Assembly: GCA_018820315.1 (NCBI GenBank)
Contig: JAHJOQ010000019.1
Coordinates: 1-64,000 of the forward strand
Source of the DNA: Candidatus Zixiibacteriota bacterium
Lineage (GTDB): Bacteria > Zixibacteria > MSB-5A5 > JAABVY01 > JAHJOQ01
Direction: 5' to 3'
Length of the DNA stretch: 64,000 nucleotides
Shown here: piece by piece, positions 9,480-17,646 of the stretch
Numbering within the stretch: position 1 is the stretch's first letter
Layout: the number at the start of each line of letters is the position of its first letter
Made by a program: the position numbers and the translations under genes
Notes under the pieces: model-generated
What the model was told of the DNA's origin: nothing
Databases searched by the model: none
What the model saw: the letters and a program-made list of their open reading frames with translations, nothing else

Positions 9480-9595
9480 ACAAGCAGATAACCGATGTGT
9501 TATAAGAAGGCGACAAGAGTATGAGCGTCAATCGACTCGATCTGCAACTACGTGAAATAGTGATCCTCGAATGTCACATATGATAGGAGGCGGCG

Positions 9596-11215
9596 ATGAT
9601 TGAAAGAACAGAGAAACTGATGGCTGATTTCAAGAAACTCGGACTAGTGAACACCGGGGATATTCGCTGGAATCTTAATACACCATCGCTCTACGAACAG
9701 GCTATCCGCAGGCGTGAGGGAATTCTCGCCCATCTCGGTCCGCTTGTGGTGAGAACTGGACACCACACAGCCCGAGCGGCGCAGGACAAGTACATTGTGG
9801 ATGAACCGTCATCGACAAAAAACATCTGGTGGGGAAAAGTCAACAAGCCCATCAGCGAAGAGAGGTTCAGTAGCATACATGACAGAGTGAGAGCATATCT
9901 GCAGGGCCGGGAATTGTATGTTGAAGATGTGTATGTCGGTGCCGATCCGGCTTACAGGCGGTCAATTCGAGTAATCACCGAAAATGCCTGGCATTGCCTT
10001 TTTGCACGCAACATGTTCATCAGAATTCCCGACAAATCGGAGCGGCTCGCCTTCGATCCTGAGTTCACCGTCCTGCACGTTCCGCATTTCCATGCTCTCC
10101 CAGAGATGGACGGTACTAGAAGTGAGACATTCATCATTGTACACTTCGGGAAAAAACTTGTGATAATCGGAGGAACCAGCTATGCGGGGGAAATCAAGAA
10201 ATCAGCATTTACTATAATGAATTACCTTCTCCCGCAGGAGAATGTGCTCTCGATGCACTGCTCGGCAAACATCGGCAAAAATGATGATGTCGCGCTCTTT
10301 TTCGGACTGTCCGGCACCGGCAAGACAACACTCTCCGCTGACCCGGAACGGCGACTGATTGGAGACGATGAGCATGGATGGAGTGAGCAGGGAGTATTCA
10401 ACTTTGAAGGCGGGTGTTACGCAAAAGTCATCAAGCTCTCGAACGAGGCGGAGCCGGAAATCTACGAGACCACCAGGAAGTTCGGGACGATTCTTGAGAA
10501 TGTAGCTATCGATCCCGACACCAGGATGATCGACCTTGACGACGGTACCCTGACGGAAAATACCAGAGCTGCATATCCGATAACTCACATTGAATCGGCG
10601 GTCAGAGATGGTCTGGGTGGAATTCCGAAAAATGTCATCATGCTAACCTACGATGCGTTCGGAGTCGTCCCTCCAATTTCAAAGTTGACTCCTCAGCAGG
10701 CAATGTACCATTTCATATCCGGATATACAGCCAAGGTAGGCGGAACCGAAAAGGGCCTCGGCAAGGAGCCGCAAGCGGTCTTTTCGGCTTGTTTCGGCGC
10801 ACCATTCATGGCGCTGCATCCGACTGCATACGCAGAACTGCTTCAGAAAAGAATCAAAAACCACGGAGTGAACTGCTGGTTGATCAACACCGGGCTGATC
10901 GGCGGTCAGTTCGGAATCGGCCGGAGGATCAAGATTGCTCATACTCGAGCGATAGTGAAAGCGGCATTGACAGGCGCGTTGAACAGTGTTTCATTCACGA
11001 CAGAACCGGTATTCAACCTTGCGATTCCGACTGAATGTCCAGGCGTTCCGTCGGATATCCTGAATCCGCGCAATACGTGGTCGAATCAGGAAGAATATGA
11101 CAAGGTTGCTCAGAAACTCGCGGAGAACTTCCGTAAGAACTTCGTAGAGTACAAAGACGCAGTCTCCGCGGAAGTCGTGGAATCCGGTCCCGGGAGGATG
11201 AAAGTCTCGATCTAG
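9596..11215 (+). CDS. pckA: Phosphoenolpyruvate carboxykinase (ATP)
   Basis: The product is 539 aa, the usual length for ATP-dependent PEPCK, with AGGAGG 5 nt before the ATG. It interconverts oxaloacetate + ATP with phosphoenolpyruvate + CO2 + ADP, the entry step of gluconeogenesis. Visible motifs: the substrate-binding RKFGTILENV (about 297-306), kinase-1a P-loop GLSGTGKTTLS (about 239-249), kinase-2 metal-binding LIGDDEHGW (about 256-264), FNFEGGCYAK and the C-terminal NTGLIGG. The C-terminal lid region (KIAHTRAIVKAALTGAL) is also typical. It is followed at 63 bp by pfkA and then glgP, an arrangement that places gluconeogenic, glycolytic and glycogen-degrading enzymes together, possibly co-transcribed. 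Confidence 0.97.
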   Translation: MIERTEKLMADFKKLGLVNTGDIRWNLNTPSLYEQAIRRREGILAHLGPLVVRTGHHTARAAQDKYIVDEPSSTKNIWWGKVNKPISEERFSSIHDRVRAYLQGRELYVEDVYVGADPAYRRSIRVITENAWHCLFARNMFIRIPDKSERLAFDPEFTVLHVPHFHALPEMDGTRSETFIIVHFGKKLVIIGGTSYAGEIKKSAFTIMNYLLPQENVLSMHCSANIGKNDDVALFFGLSGTGKTTLSADPERRLIGDDEHGWSEQGVFNFEGGCYAKVIKLSNEAEPEIYETTRKFGTILENVAIDPDTRMIDLDDGTLTENTRAAYPITHIESAVRDGLGGIPKNVIMLTYDAFGVVPPISKLTPQQAMYHFISGYTAKVGGTEKGLGKEPQAVFSACFGAPFMALHPTAYAELLQKRIKNHGVNCWLINTGLIGGQFGIGRRIKIAHTRAIVKAALTGALNSVSFTTEPVFNLAIPTECPGVPSDILNPRNTWSNQEEYDKVAQKLAENFRKNFVEYKDAVSAEVVESGPGRMKVSI

Positions 11216-11278
11216 CTCACTCAGATTCACTGTTTGAATAACGGACAGACGCAAACCAGGGATAGGTCAGGAAGGTAC

Positions 11279-12250
11279 ATGTCAGTAGATAGGATCGGTA
11301 TCATCACAAGTGGAGGCGATGCGCCGGGCATGAATGCCTGCATACGCGCAGTCGTGCGCACTGCACTCAAGAAGGGGATGGAAGTCTACGGATATAGGCG
11401 AGGCTATCAGGGACTCATCGCCGATGATTTCATTCCGCTGAGAAGATTCGCAGTGTCGAACATTATTCAGACCGGGGGCAGTATTCTCATTTCATCGAGA
11501 AGTGAAGAGTTCATGACACCTGAGGGCAGGAAGAAAGCCTGCGACAACCTCAACAAACGCGGCGTCAAAGGACTGATTGTCATCGGGGGCAATGGAAGTC
11601 TCACCGGTGCCCACCTGCTGAACCAGGAGAGCGATATCAAGGTCATCGGTATTCCGGGAACCATCGATAGAGACATCTATGGAACTGAGCAGACAATCGG
11701 CTTCGACACAGCGGTCAACACCGCGCTCGATGCTATCGACAGGATTCGTGACACTGCATCGGCAATGGAGAGGGTTTTCCTGATTGAGGTCATGGGCCGG
11801 CACTGCGGCGATATTGCACTTCTGTCCGGTGTGGCAGGAGGCGCCGATGCCGTGCTGGTGCCGGAAATCAAGACGGATATCGATCAATTGATACAGGATA
11901 TCAAGTCGGGCCTTGAGGTTGGAAAGAAGACGAATCTGCTGGTCGTGGCCGAGGGAGACGATTCCGGAGGAGCGCTTGAGCTATCCCGGATACTTCAGGA
12001 AAAAGGCGGTATCAAATCATGGGTATCTATCCTGGGGCACATTCAGCGTGGCGGCAGACCTACAGCAAGAGACAGGTATTTCGCTACATTGTTCGGGATA
12101 GCGGCCACCGACGCACTCGCGGACGGCATCTCAGGAGTCATGATCGGCTATGATGGACGGCAGGTCAAACATGTTCCGCTGAAGGAGACTTATTCGAACA
12201 AGAAAGTATACAATGAGGAAACCAGAAGATTGCTGCAAGCTGTGGTATAG
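11279..12250 (+). CDS. pfkA: 6-phosphofructokinase
   Basis: The start is ATG 11279, preceded by AGGAAGG; an in-frame extension to 11234 has no such site. The 323-aa product has the standard bacterial PfkA length. It phosphorylates fructose 6-phosphate to the 1,6-bisphosphate in the cytoplasm. Motifs: N-terminal GIITSGGDAPGMN, catalytic PGTIDRDI and TIGFDTA, sugar-phosphate-binding VMGRHCGD, and GHIQRGG. The ATP-loop is GGNGS where E. coli PfkA has GGDGS; the change removes a metal-binding Asp, but it is not the GGDD pattern of PPi-dependent enzymes, so I infer an ATP enzyme with some uncertainty about the phosphoryl donor. Confidence 0.93.
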   Translation: MSVDRIGIITSGGDAPGMNACIRAVVRTALKKGMEVYGYRRGYQGLIADDFIPLRRFAVSNIIQTGGSILISSRSEEFMTPEGRKKACDNLNKRGVKGLIVIGGNGSLTGAHLLNQESDIKVIGIPGTIDRDIYGTEQTIGFDTAVNTALDAIDRIRDTASAMERVFLIEVMGRHCGDIALLSGVAGGADAVLVPEIKTDIDQLIQDIKSGLEVGKKTNLLVVAEGDDSGGALELSRILQEKGGIKSWVSILGHIQRGGRPTARDRYFATLFGIAATDALADGISGVMIGYDGRQVKHVPLKETYSNKKVYNEETRRLLQAVV

Positions 12251-12369
12251 AAATCGGACTAGTCCGGGGACCGGGAAGAACGGATTCTCCAGTACGAAAC
12301 AAAGCAGCTTGGGAAATGGCAGCTTACGGCCGATAGCAGATAAGATGACCATTACACGCGGGTAAGAAT

Positions 12370-14955
12370 ATGAGTGACAGTTTCATCAGAGCAATAAAGA
12401 CATTCCAGGTACATCCGACGCTTCCCGATACGTTGCAGGATCTAAAGAAAATCGCTTTCAACGTCTGGTGGAGTTGGAATCATGACGCAATAGGCCTTTT
12501 TCGTCGTCTCGACCGAAACCTGTGGGAGAGCACAGGCCACAATCCTGTGTTGTTGCTGGGATCAATAGAGCAAGCCAAGCTCCAACAGGCGGCGGCCGAC
12601 GAGGGTTTCATAGCGCACCTCGAACGAGTCTCTCAGGATCTGGATAAATATGTTTCAGGTGCGGGATGGTTCGGCAAGACACAGTTCATGAGCGATCAGC
12701 CGGTCATTGCGTACTTCTCGGCAGAATTCGGGTTGACAGAATGCCTTCAGAGCTATTCGGGCGGACTCGGCATACTTGCAGGCGATCACATCAAATCTGC
12801 CAGCGACCTCGGAGTCCCTCTGGTCGGTGTCGGGCTGCTATATCAACAGGGGTACTTCCAACAATATCTGAATAACGACGGATGGCAACAGGAATTCTAT
12901 CCCGAAAACGACTTTTACAACCTGCCTTTGACGCGCATTGACGATGATAAGGGCAAGCCTGTAACCTTATCGATCGCGTTTCCCGGCCGCAACGTTCTTG
13001 CGTATATCTGGAGAGTCCAGGTTGGCAGGATTAGCGTCTATCTTCTGGACACCGACGTGCCACAGAATTCGCCTGAAGACCGCGCGATTGCAAGCCAGTT
13101 GTACGGAGGCGATGTTGAAACGCGGATCAAGCAGGAAATCGTGCTGGGAATCGGCGGCATGTTGGCTCTGGATGCGCTCGGGATCAATCCAACAGTCTGC
13201 CATATGAACGAAGGTCATTCCGCATTCCTGGCGCTTGAGAGAATGCGCCGCTGGATTCAGGTGGACAATATCTCCACCTTTGAAGCCATCATGCTATCGA
13301 GACAGAGCACCGTGTTCACTTCGCACACTCCCGTTCCGGCAGGTATCGACGAATTCCCGGAACTGTTGATGCAGCGTTATTTCAAACAGTACTATCCACA
13401 GTTGAAGATGTCCTGGCCCGAATTTCTCGCACTCGGACAGTCAGCGGATTCAGGCACCACTCCTCAGCCTTTTAACATGGCCTATCTTGCGCTGAGACTT
13501 TCATCGTATATCAACGGTGTCTCAAAGCTTCACGGTGAAGTAACGAGGAAGATGTGGCAGAAATTCTGGCAGAAGGTCCCCATGGACGAGATACCGATTG
13601 GGCACGTTACCAACGGCATCCATACTAATTCGTGGATTTCCGCGGAAATCTCCGTGCTCTTTGACAGATATTTGGGACCGTCATGGAATATTGGCACCGC
13701 CGATCACAGTGTCTGGGCCAGAATCTCTGAGATCCCTGACGAGGAGCTCTGGCGAGTACACGAGAGAAGGCGTGAGAGACTGGTCGCATTCACCCGGAGA
13801 AGACTGCGCGAGCAGGTGAAACGTCGTGGAGGACTCAGTTGGGAGATGAAGGCTGCTCAGGAAGCGCTCAATTCGGAGACCTTGACTATAGGATTTGCAA
13901 GACGATTTGCGACATACAAGAGAGGCACTCTGCTTTTCAAGGATCTCGACCGGCTCATCAAGATATTGACCGACTCGGATCGCCCCGTTCAGCTCATCTT
14001 CGCAGGCAAGGCTCACCCACGTGACAACGACGGTAAAGACCTCATCAAAGAAATTATACACATGGCAAGACGGGAAGAGCTGCGGCACCGGATTGTGTTC
14101 CTTGAGAACTACGATATCGCCCTGGCGCGCTATCTTGTTCAGGGTACCGATATCTGGCTCAACACGCCACGCCGTCCGATGGAGGCATCAGGGACATCCG
14201 GAATGAAAGTCGTCTTTAATGGCGGCATCAATCTGAGCATACCGGATGGATGGTGGGCAGAAGCATACACTCCCGATGTCGGATGGGCGATAGGACGCGG
14301 CGAAGAGTATGCGGACCTCAGGTATCAGGACTGGGTTGAAGCGAACGCGCTGTACGATGTGCTCGAAAAGGAAGTCGTCCCACTGTATTATGATCGGGGA
14401 CCCGACAGTCTGCCGCGCGGATGGATTGCCAAGATGAAGGAATCGATGCGCCAACTCTGCCCCGTTTACAATACGGGCAGGATGGTGCAGAATTATGCCG
14501 AATCGTTCTATCTGCCGGCCTACCGCCAGTCCAATATCCTGAATAAGGACGATCGAAAAGAGCTCAAAGCGCTCTCCTTATGGCGATCGAATCTGAAAGA
14601 GAAATGGAAAGACGTAAAGATCCTTGAAGTAAACCCCAAAATTCCGGACAAGACTGAAGTTGGATCAGAATTGGAAGTGGAGGTTGGAGTGCATCTCGGC
14701 GATCTGCTGCCATCTGACGTTCTGGTCGAAATGTATTTTGGGCGTGCCGGCTATGGTGAAGCAATGAGTGACGCTGAGGCAATACAACTCGACTTCACCG
14801 GAGATGAGCGCGAAGGGATTTATGTATTCCGAGGCAAAGTGCGCTTTGCCAAATCGGGCAAACACGGTTTTTCTGTTCGGATAATCCCTTTCCACAGAAG
14901 CCTTGTCAATCGTTTTGAGCTCGGCATTGTCTCCTGGGCTGACAACCCGGTATAG
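12370..14955 (+). CDS. glgP: Alpha-glucan (glycogen) phosphorylase, DUF3417 type
   Basis: At 861 aa the protein has the N-terminal DUF3417 region (about 15-110, FNVWWSWNHDAIGLFRRLD) typical of the AgP/Thermus-like alpha-glucan phosphorylases. The phosphorylase core follows (SAEFGLTECLQSYSGGLGILAGDH near 120; HMNEGHSAFLALER near 278). The pyridoxal-phosphate lysine lies in EASGTSGMKVVFNGG, about residue 613, followed by DGWW. It releases glucose 1-phosphate from glycogen or maltodextrin. About 100 residues at the C-terminus (from about 755) resemble the beta-sandwich extension found in this subgroup. It lies downstream of pckA and pfkA on the same strand with a 119-bp gap. No strong ribosome-binding site is seen beyond GGGTAAG. 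Confidence 0.95.
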   Translation: MSDSFIRAIKTFQVHPTLPDTLQDLKKIAFNVWWSWNHDAIGLFRRLDRNLWESTGHNPVLLLGSIEQAKLQQAAADEGFIAHLERVSQDLDKYVSGAGWFGKTQFMSDQPVIAYFSAEFGLTECLQSYSGGLGILAGDHIKSASDLGVPLVGVGLLYQQGYFQQYLNNDGWQQEFYPENDFYNLPLTRIDDDKGKPVTLSIAFPGRNVLAYIWRVQVGRISVYLLDTDVPQNSPEDRAIASQLYGGDVETRIKQEIVLGIGGMLALDALGINPTVCHMNEGHSAFLALERMRRWIQVDNISTFEAIMLSRQSTVFTSHTPVPAGIDEFPELLMQRYFKQYYPQLKMSWPEFLALGQSADSGTTPQPFNMAYLALRLSSYINGVSKLHGEVTRKMWQKFWQKVPMDEIPIGHVTNGIHTNSWISAEISVLFDRYLGPSWNIGTADHSVWARISEIPDEELWRVHERRRERLVAFTRRRLREQVKRRGGLSWEMKAAQEALNSETLTIGFARRFATYKRGTLLFKDLDRLIKILTDSDRPVQLIFAGKAHPRDNDGKDLIKEIIHMARREELRHRIVFLENYDIALARYLVQGTDIWLNTPRRPMEASGTSGMKVVFNGGINLSIPDGWWAEAYTPDVGWAIGRGEEYADLRYQDWVEANALYDVLEKEVVPLYYDRGPDSLPRGWIAKMKESMRQLCPVYNTGRMVQNYAESFYLPAYRQSNILNKDDRKELKALSLWRSNLKEKWKDVKILEVNPKIPDKTEVGSELEVEVGVHLGDLLPSDVLVEMYFGRAGYGEAMSDAEAIQLDFTGDEREGIYVFRGKVRFAKSGKHGFSVRIIPFHRSLVNRFELGIVSWADNPV

Positions 14956-14977
14956 AGCTGTTCTGTCACATTTCTCA

Positions 14978-15001
14978 GCCCGTGACTTTGCTTTCGCGGG
15001 C
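14978..15001 (+). terminator. Possible terminator after glgP
   Basis: Arms GCCCGTGA and TCGCGGGC pair with one G-T wobble around an 8-nt loop, 23 nt past the glgP stop. The following sequence is T-rich but not a clean U-run, so efficiency is doubtful. Confidence 0.4.
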
Positions 15002-15108
15002 CGTTCCGTTTGATTGCTGACGCATTAATGCTTTCGGTTCCTCCTCGATCACCTTATATTCTTCAAATTGATTAACGTAACCACACTCCAGCGTCGGGAG
15101 ATTTCGCG

Positions 15109-17262
15109 ATGAAAACACTCGGTATGTCGACCAGGCTAACCCTGCTACTTCTCACCTCTCTGATCTACCTTTCCTGTGGCGGGGAGTCAAATCCAAAGGA
15201 TCGTGCAGTCGCTGAAGCGAAATATCCACCCACGCAGATGAAGGACGCTGTCGATACACTTCACGGCACCGTCATTACAGATCCCTACCGCTGGCTGGAA
15301 GATGGAGAATCAGAACAAGTCATCAAGTGGACGATAGCGCAAAACAACTACACGCGTGATGTTCTGAATGCAATCCCGATCAGAGATCAACTCCAATTCG
15401 AGCTGAAAGAGGCAATGATGATCGGCGATGTGTCCGCGCCCCGCATATATGGCAGCAGATACTTCTATACCAAGCGCAGCGAGACACAGGATCAGGCGGT
15501 ACTATACATGAAGATCGGGAAGAACGGCGACCCTGTCGCGCTCATCGATCCGAATGCCATGAGTGCGCACGCGATTGTGTCTCTCGACTGGTTTTTCCCA
15601 TCGCACGATGGCAAGTTGGTTGCCTATGGGCTCTCCTCCGGCGGTGACGAGCAAAGCACGCTTGCAGTTCTCAACACTGATGACCTCAAGCATACATCCG
15701 ACACAATACCGCGAACATCGGCCGCAAGTCTTGCCTGGTTGCCCGACAACTCTGGGTTCTACTATACTCGCTATCCGACGAAGGGTGAAGTCCCCGAGGG
15801 CGAGGAAGTATACCACCGCCACGTGTTCCTCCACATGCTCGGAGAGGATCCCGCAGACGACAATAAGATATTCGGCGATGGGTTCGATATGCAGGATTGG
15901 ACTGATGTACTGCTTTCCGAGTCTGGTCGTTACCTGATCGTGTATGTTTTCAAGGGCTGGAGCAAATCGGAATTATATCTAAGAGACCTCAGCACTGATC
16001 GTGGCTTCGTTCCGCTGGCGAAAGGCGTGGAAGCTCACTTCAGGCCTTCGTTTCTCGGCGATGATCTGTATGTTCGAACGAATCTCAACGCCTCCAATTT
16101 CCGCGTGTTGAAAGCGGACTTCGGCGGTGACGATGTGACGAGTTGGAAGGAAATCGTGCCGGAGCAGGAGAATTCGATGCTGGAATCATTCGGAGTGGCC
16201 GCTGATCGTCTGGTTCTCAGCTACCTGCATGATGTTTCTTCGCAACTGAGACTCTACAACCCTCGGGACAATTCGACTGCCGAGATTGAACTTCCCGGCA
16301 TTGGATCGGTCAGTCAGACTTATGGAGAGATCCATGGCAGGGAAATATTCTTCGATTATGAGTCGTTCTTTGTTCCGACTACGATCTTCGCATGCGATGT
16401 CACATCGGGCGAGATAGCAGTGTACGACAGTGTCGAAGCCGAGGCAAACCCCGAACTCTTCACCACGAAATTCGTCAAATACCGCTCCAAGGACAGTACT
16501 GAAATCTCTATGTTTGTGGTTCACAAGAAGGACCTCAAACTCGATGGCACCAATCCAACTCTGCTGACCGGCTACGGCGGGTTCAGTCATTCCGAAACAC
16601 CCTATTTCTCGGCCACACGGCTAATCTGGCTCAATAGCGGCGGAGTATATGCGCTGCCACATCTGAGGGGCGGTGCGGAGTACGGAGAAGAATGGCACAA
16701 AGGCGGGATGCTTGACAAGAAGCAGAACACTTTTGATGACTTCATCGCAGCTGCTGAGTACTTGATAGAGCAGAGTTACACAAGCAACAGCAAGCTCGCA
16801 ATCTGGGGTGGATCGAACGGTGGCCTGCTTGTCGGCGCCGTTGAAACACAGCGTCCCGACCTGTTCAAAGTTGTCATCTGCAGCAATCCGCTGCTCGATA
16901 TGGTCAGATATCACCAATTCCTGATAGCGCGGCTATGGATTCCGGAATACGGTTCGGCTGATGATCCGGACCAGTTCGATTTTATATATGCCTATTCGCC
17001 GTATCACCATGTGGTGGATGGAACTGCCTATCCGGCGACTCTGGTACTTACGTCAGACTCGGATTCGCGCGTCGATCCACTGCACGCTCGAAAGATGGTC
17101 GCAAGGCTGCAGGCGGCCAATGCCTCCGAACATCCGCAGCTTCTCAGATTCGAATTCGAAGCGGGGCATGGGCAGGGAATGCCGATGTGGAAACGAACTG
17201 AGCAATACACCGACATCTACTCATTCATCTTCTGGCAGCTCGGAATGAAGCTGGCGGAGTGA
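15109..17262 (+). CDS. Prolyl oligopeptidase (S9A), exported
   Basis: The protein is 717 aa with GGGAG 8 nt before the ATG. The N-terminus has a hydrophobic stretch ending YLSCGG, a non-ideal lipobox, so it is either a lipoprotein or a cleaved periplasmic protein. Next comes DPYRWLEDGESEQVIKW (about 55-72), the hallmark of S9A enzymes, a beta-propeller (about 85-430), and an alpha/beta hydrolase domain with Ser in GGSNGGLLVGA (about 568), Asp in DSRVDPLHARKM (about 650) and His in EAGHGQGM (about 686). It cleaves short proline-containing peptides. A second S9 peptidase follows after a repeat-rich gap but has its own promoter. Confidence 0.93.
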   Translation: MKTLGMSTRLTLLLLTSLIYLSCGGESNPKDRAVAEAKYPPTQMKDAVDTLHGTVITDPYRWLEDGESEQVIKWTIAQNNYTRDVLNAIPIRDQLQFELKEAMMIGDVSAPRIYGSRYFYTKRSETQDQAVLYMKIGKNGDPVALIDPNAMSAHAIVSLDWFFPSHDGKLVAYGLSSGGDEQSTLAVLNTDDLKHTSDTIPRTSAASLAWLPDNSGFYYTRYPTKGEVPEGEEVYHRHVFLHMLGEDPADDNKIFGDGFDMQDWTDVLLSESGRYLIVYVFKGWSKSELYLRDLSTDRGFVPLAKGVEAHFRPSFLGDDLYVRTNLNASNFRVLKADFGGDDVTSWKEIVPEQENSMLESFGVAADRLVLSYLHDVSSQLRLYNPRDNSTAEIELPGIGSVSQTYGEIHGREIFFDYESFFVPTTIFACDVTSGEIAVYDSVEAEANPELFTTKFVKYRSKDSTEISMFVVHKKDLKLDGTNPTLLTGYGGFSHSETPYFSATRLIWLNSGGVYALPHLRGGAEYGEEWHKGGMLDKKQNTFDDFIAAAEYLIEQSYTSNSKLAIWGGSNGGLLVGAVETQRPDLFKVVICSNPLLDMVRYHQFLIARLWIPEYGSADDPDQFDFIYAYSPYHHVVDGTAYPATLVLTSDSDSRVDPLHARKMVARLQAANASEHPQLLRFEFEAGHGQGMPMWKRTEQYTDIYSFIFWQLGMKLAE

Positions 17263-17335
17263 TATGTCCGGGCGTCAGGAAGTGATTCCAAATGGTGCAA
17301 GCAAAGGCTGCGCCTCAGCGCATCCTGACAGGATA

Positions 17336-17354
17336 GCAGGAGCATAGCTCCTGC
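17336..17354. repeat. Perfect short hairpin in a repeat-rich gap
   Basis: GCAGGAGC-ATA-GCTCCTGC is a perfect 8-bp stem with a 3-nt loop. It is one of several palindromes in the 384-bp gap (17263-17646) between the two S9 peptidase genes; apart from repeats and a promoter I see no gene there. Confidence 0.55.
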
Positions 17355-17367
17355 GAGCACTTCCATA

Positions 17368-17460
17368 GCGCTGCAGGAATTCTCTCATCCCGCGGGCAGG
17401 AATCCTTTCATCCCGCGGGCAGGAATTCTTTCATCCCGCGGGCAGGAATCCTTTCCTGCA
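17368..17460. repeat. About four tandem copies of a 23-bp repeat
   Basis: Four units of 22-24 bp follow head to tail; the later three begin GCGGGCAGGAAT and mostly end TTTCATCCC. The last unit ends TTTCCTGC and forms a palindrome GCAGGAA-TCCT-TTCCTGC. Its exact reverse complement lies at 9181-9202. There are no spacers, so it is not a CRISPR. It resembles a REP-type unit that has expanded locally. Confidence 0.7.
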
Positions 17461-17579
17461 CGATTTATTCACATGTCGTATCACAGAGCCGTCGGGATAG
17501 GAATGCTAACGGCGTACGGAATGAGCATCAAAAGATGGGCCGCACACCTTCAATGATTACGCACGACTTAACTTTTTGG

Positions 17580-17608
17580 TTGTCAAAAGGTCAGTTCTTC
17601 CCTACAAT
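17580..17608 (+). promoter_or_regulatory. Predicted promoter of the second S9 peptidase
   Basis: TTGTCA (17580-17585) and TACAAT (17603-17608) are separated by the optimal 17 nt, 38 nt before the ATG at 17647. Both boxes match the sigma-70 consensus at 5 of 6 positions. Confidence 0.6.
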
Positions 17609-17646
17609 TTCCGTGTACTCTGATATCGATAACGAAAGGATAGATC

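Noticed and set aside
17368-17460. CRISPR-like short repeats
   Set aside because: The units are directly adjacent with no unique spacers and no cas genes occur in the window.
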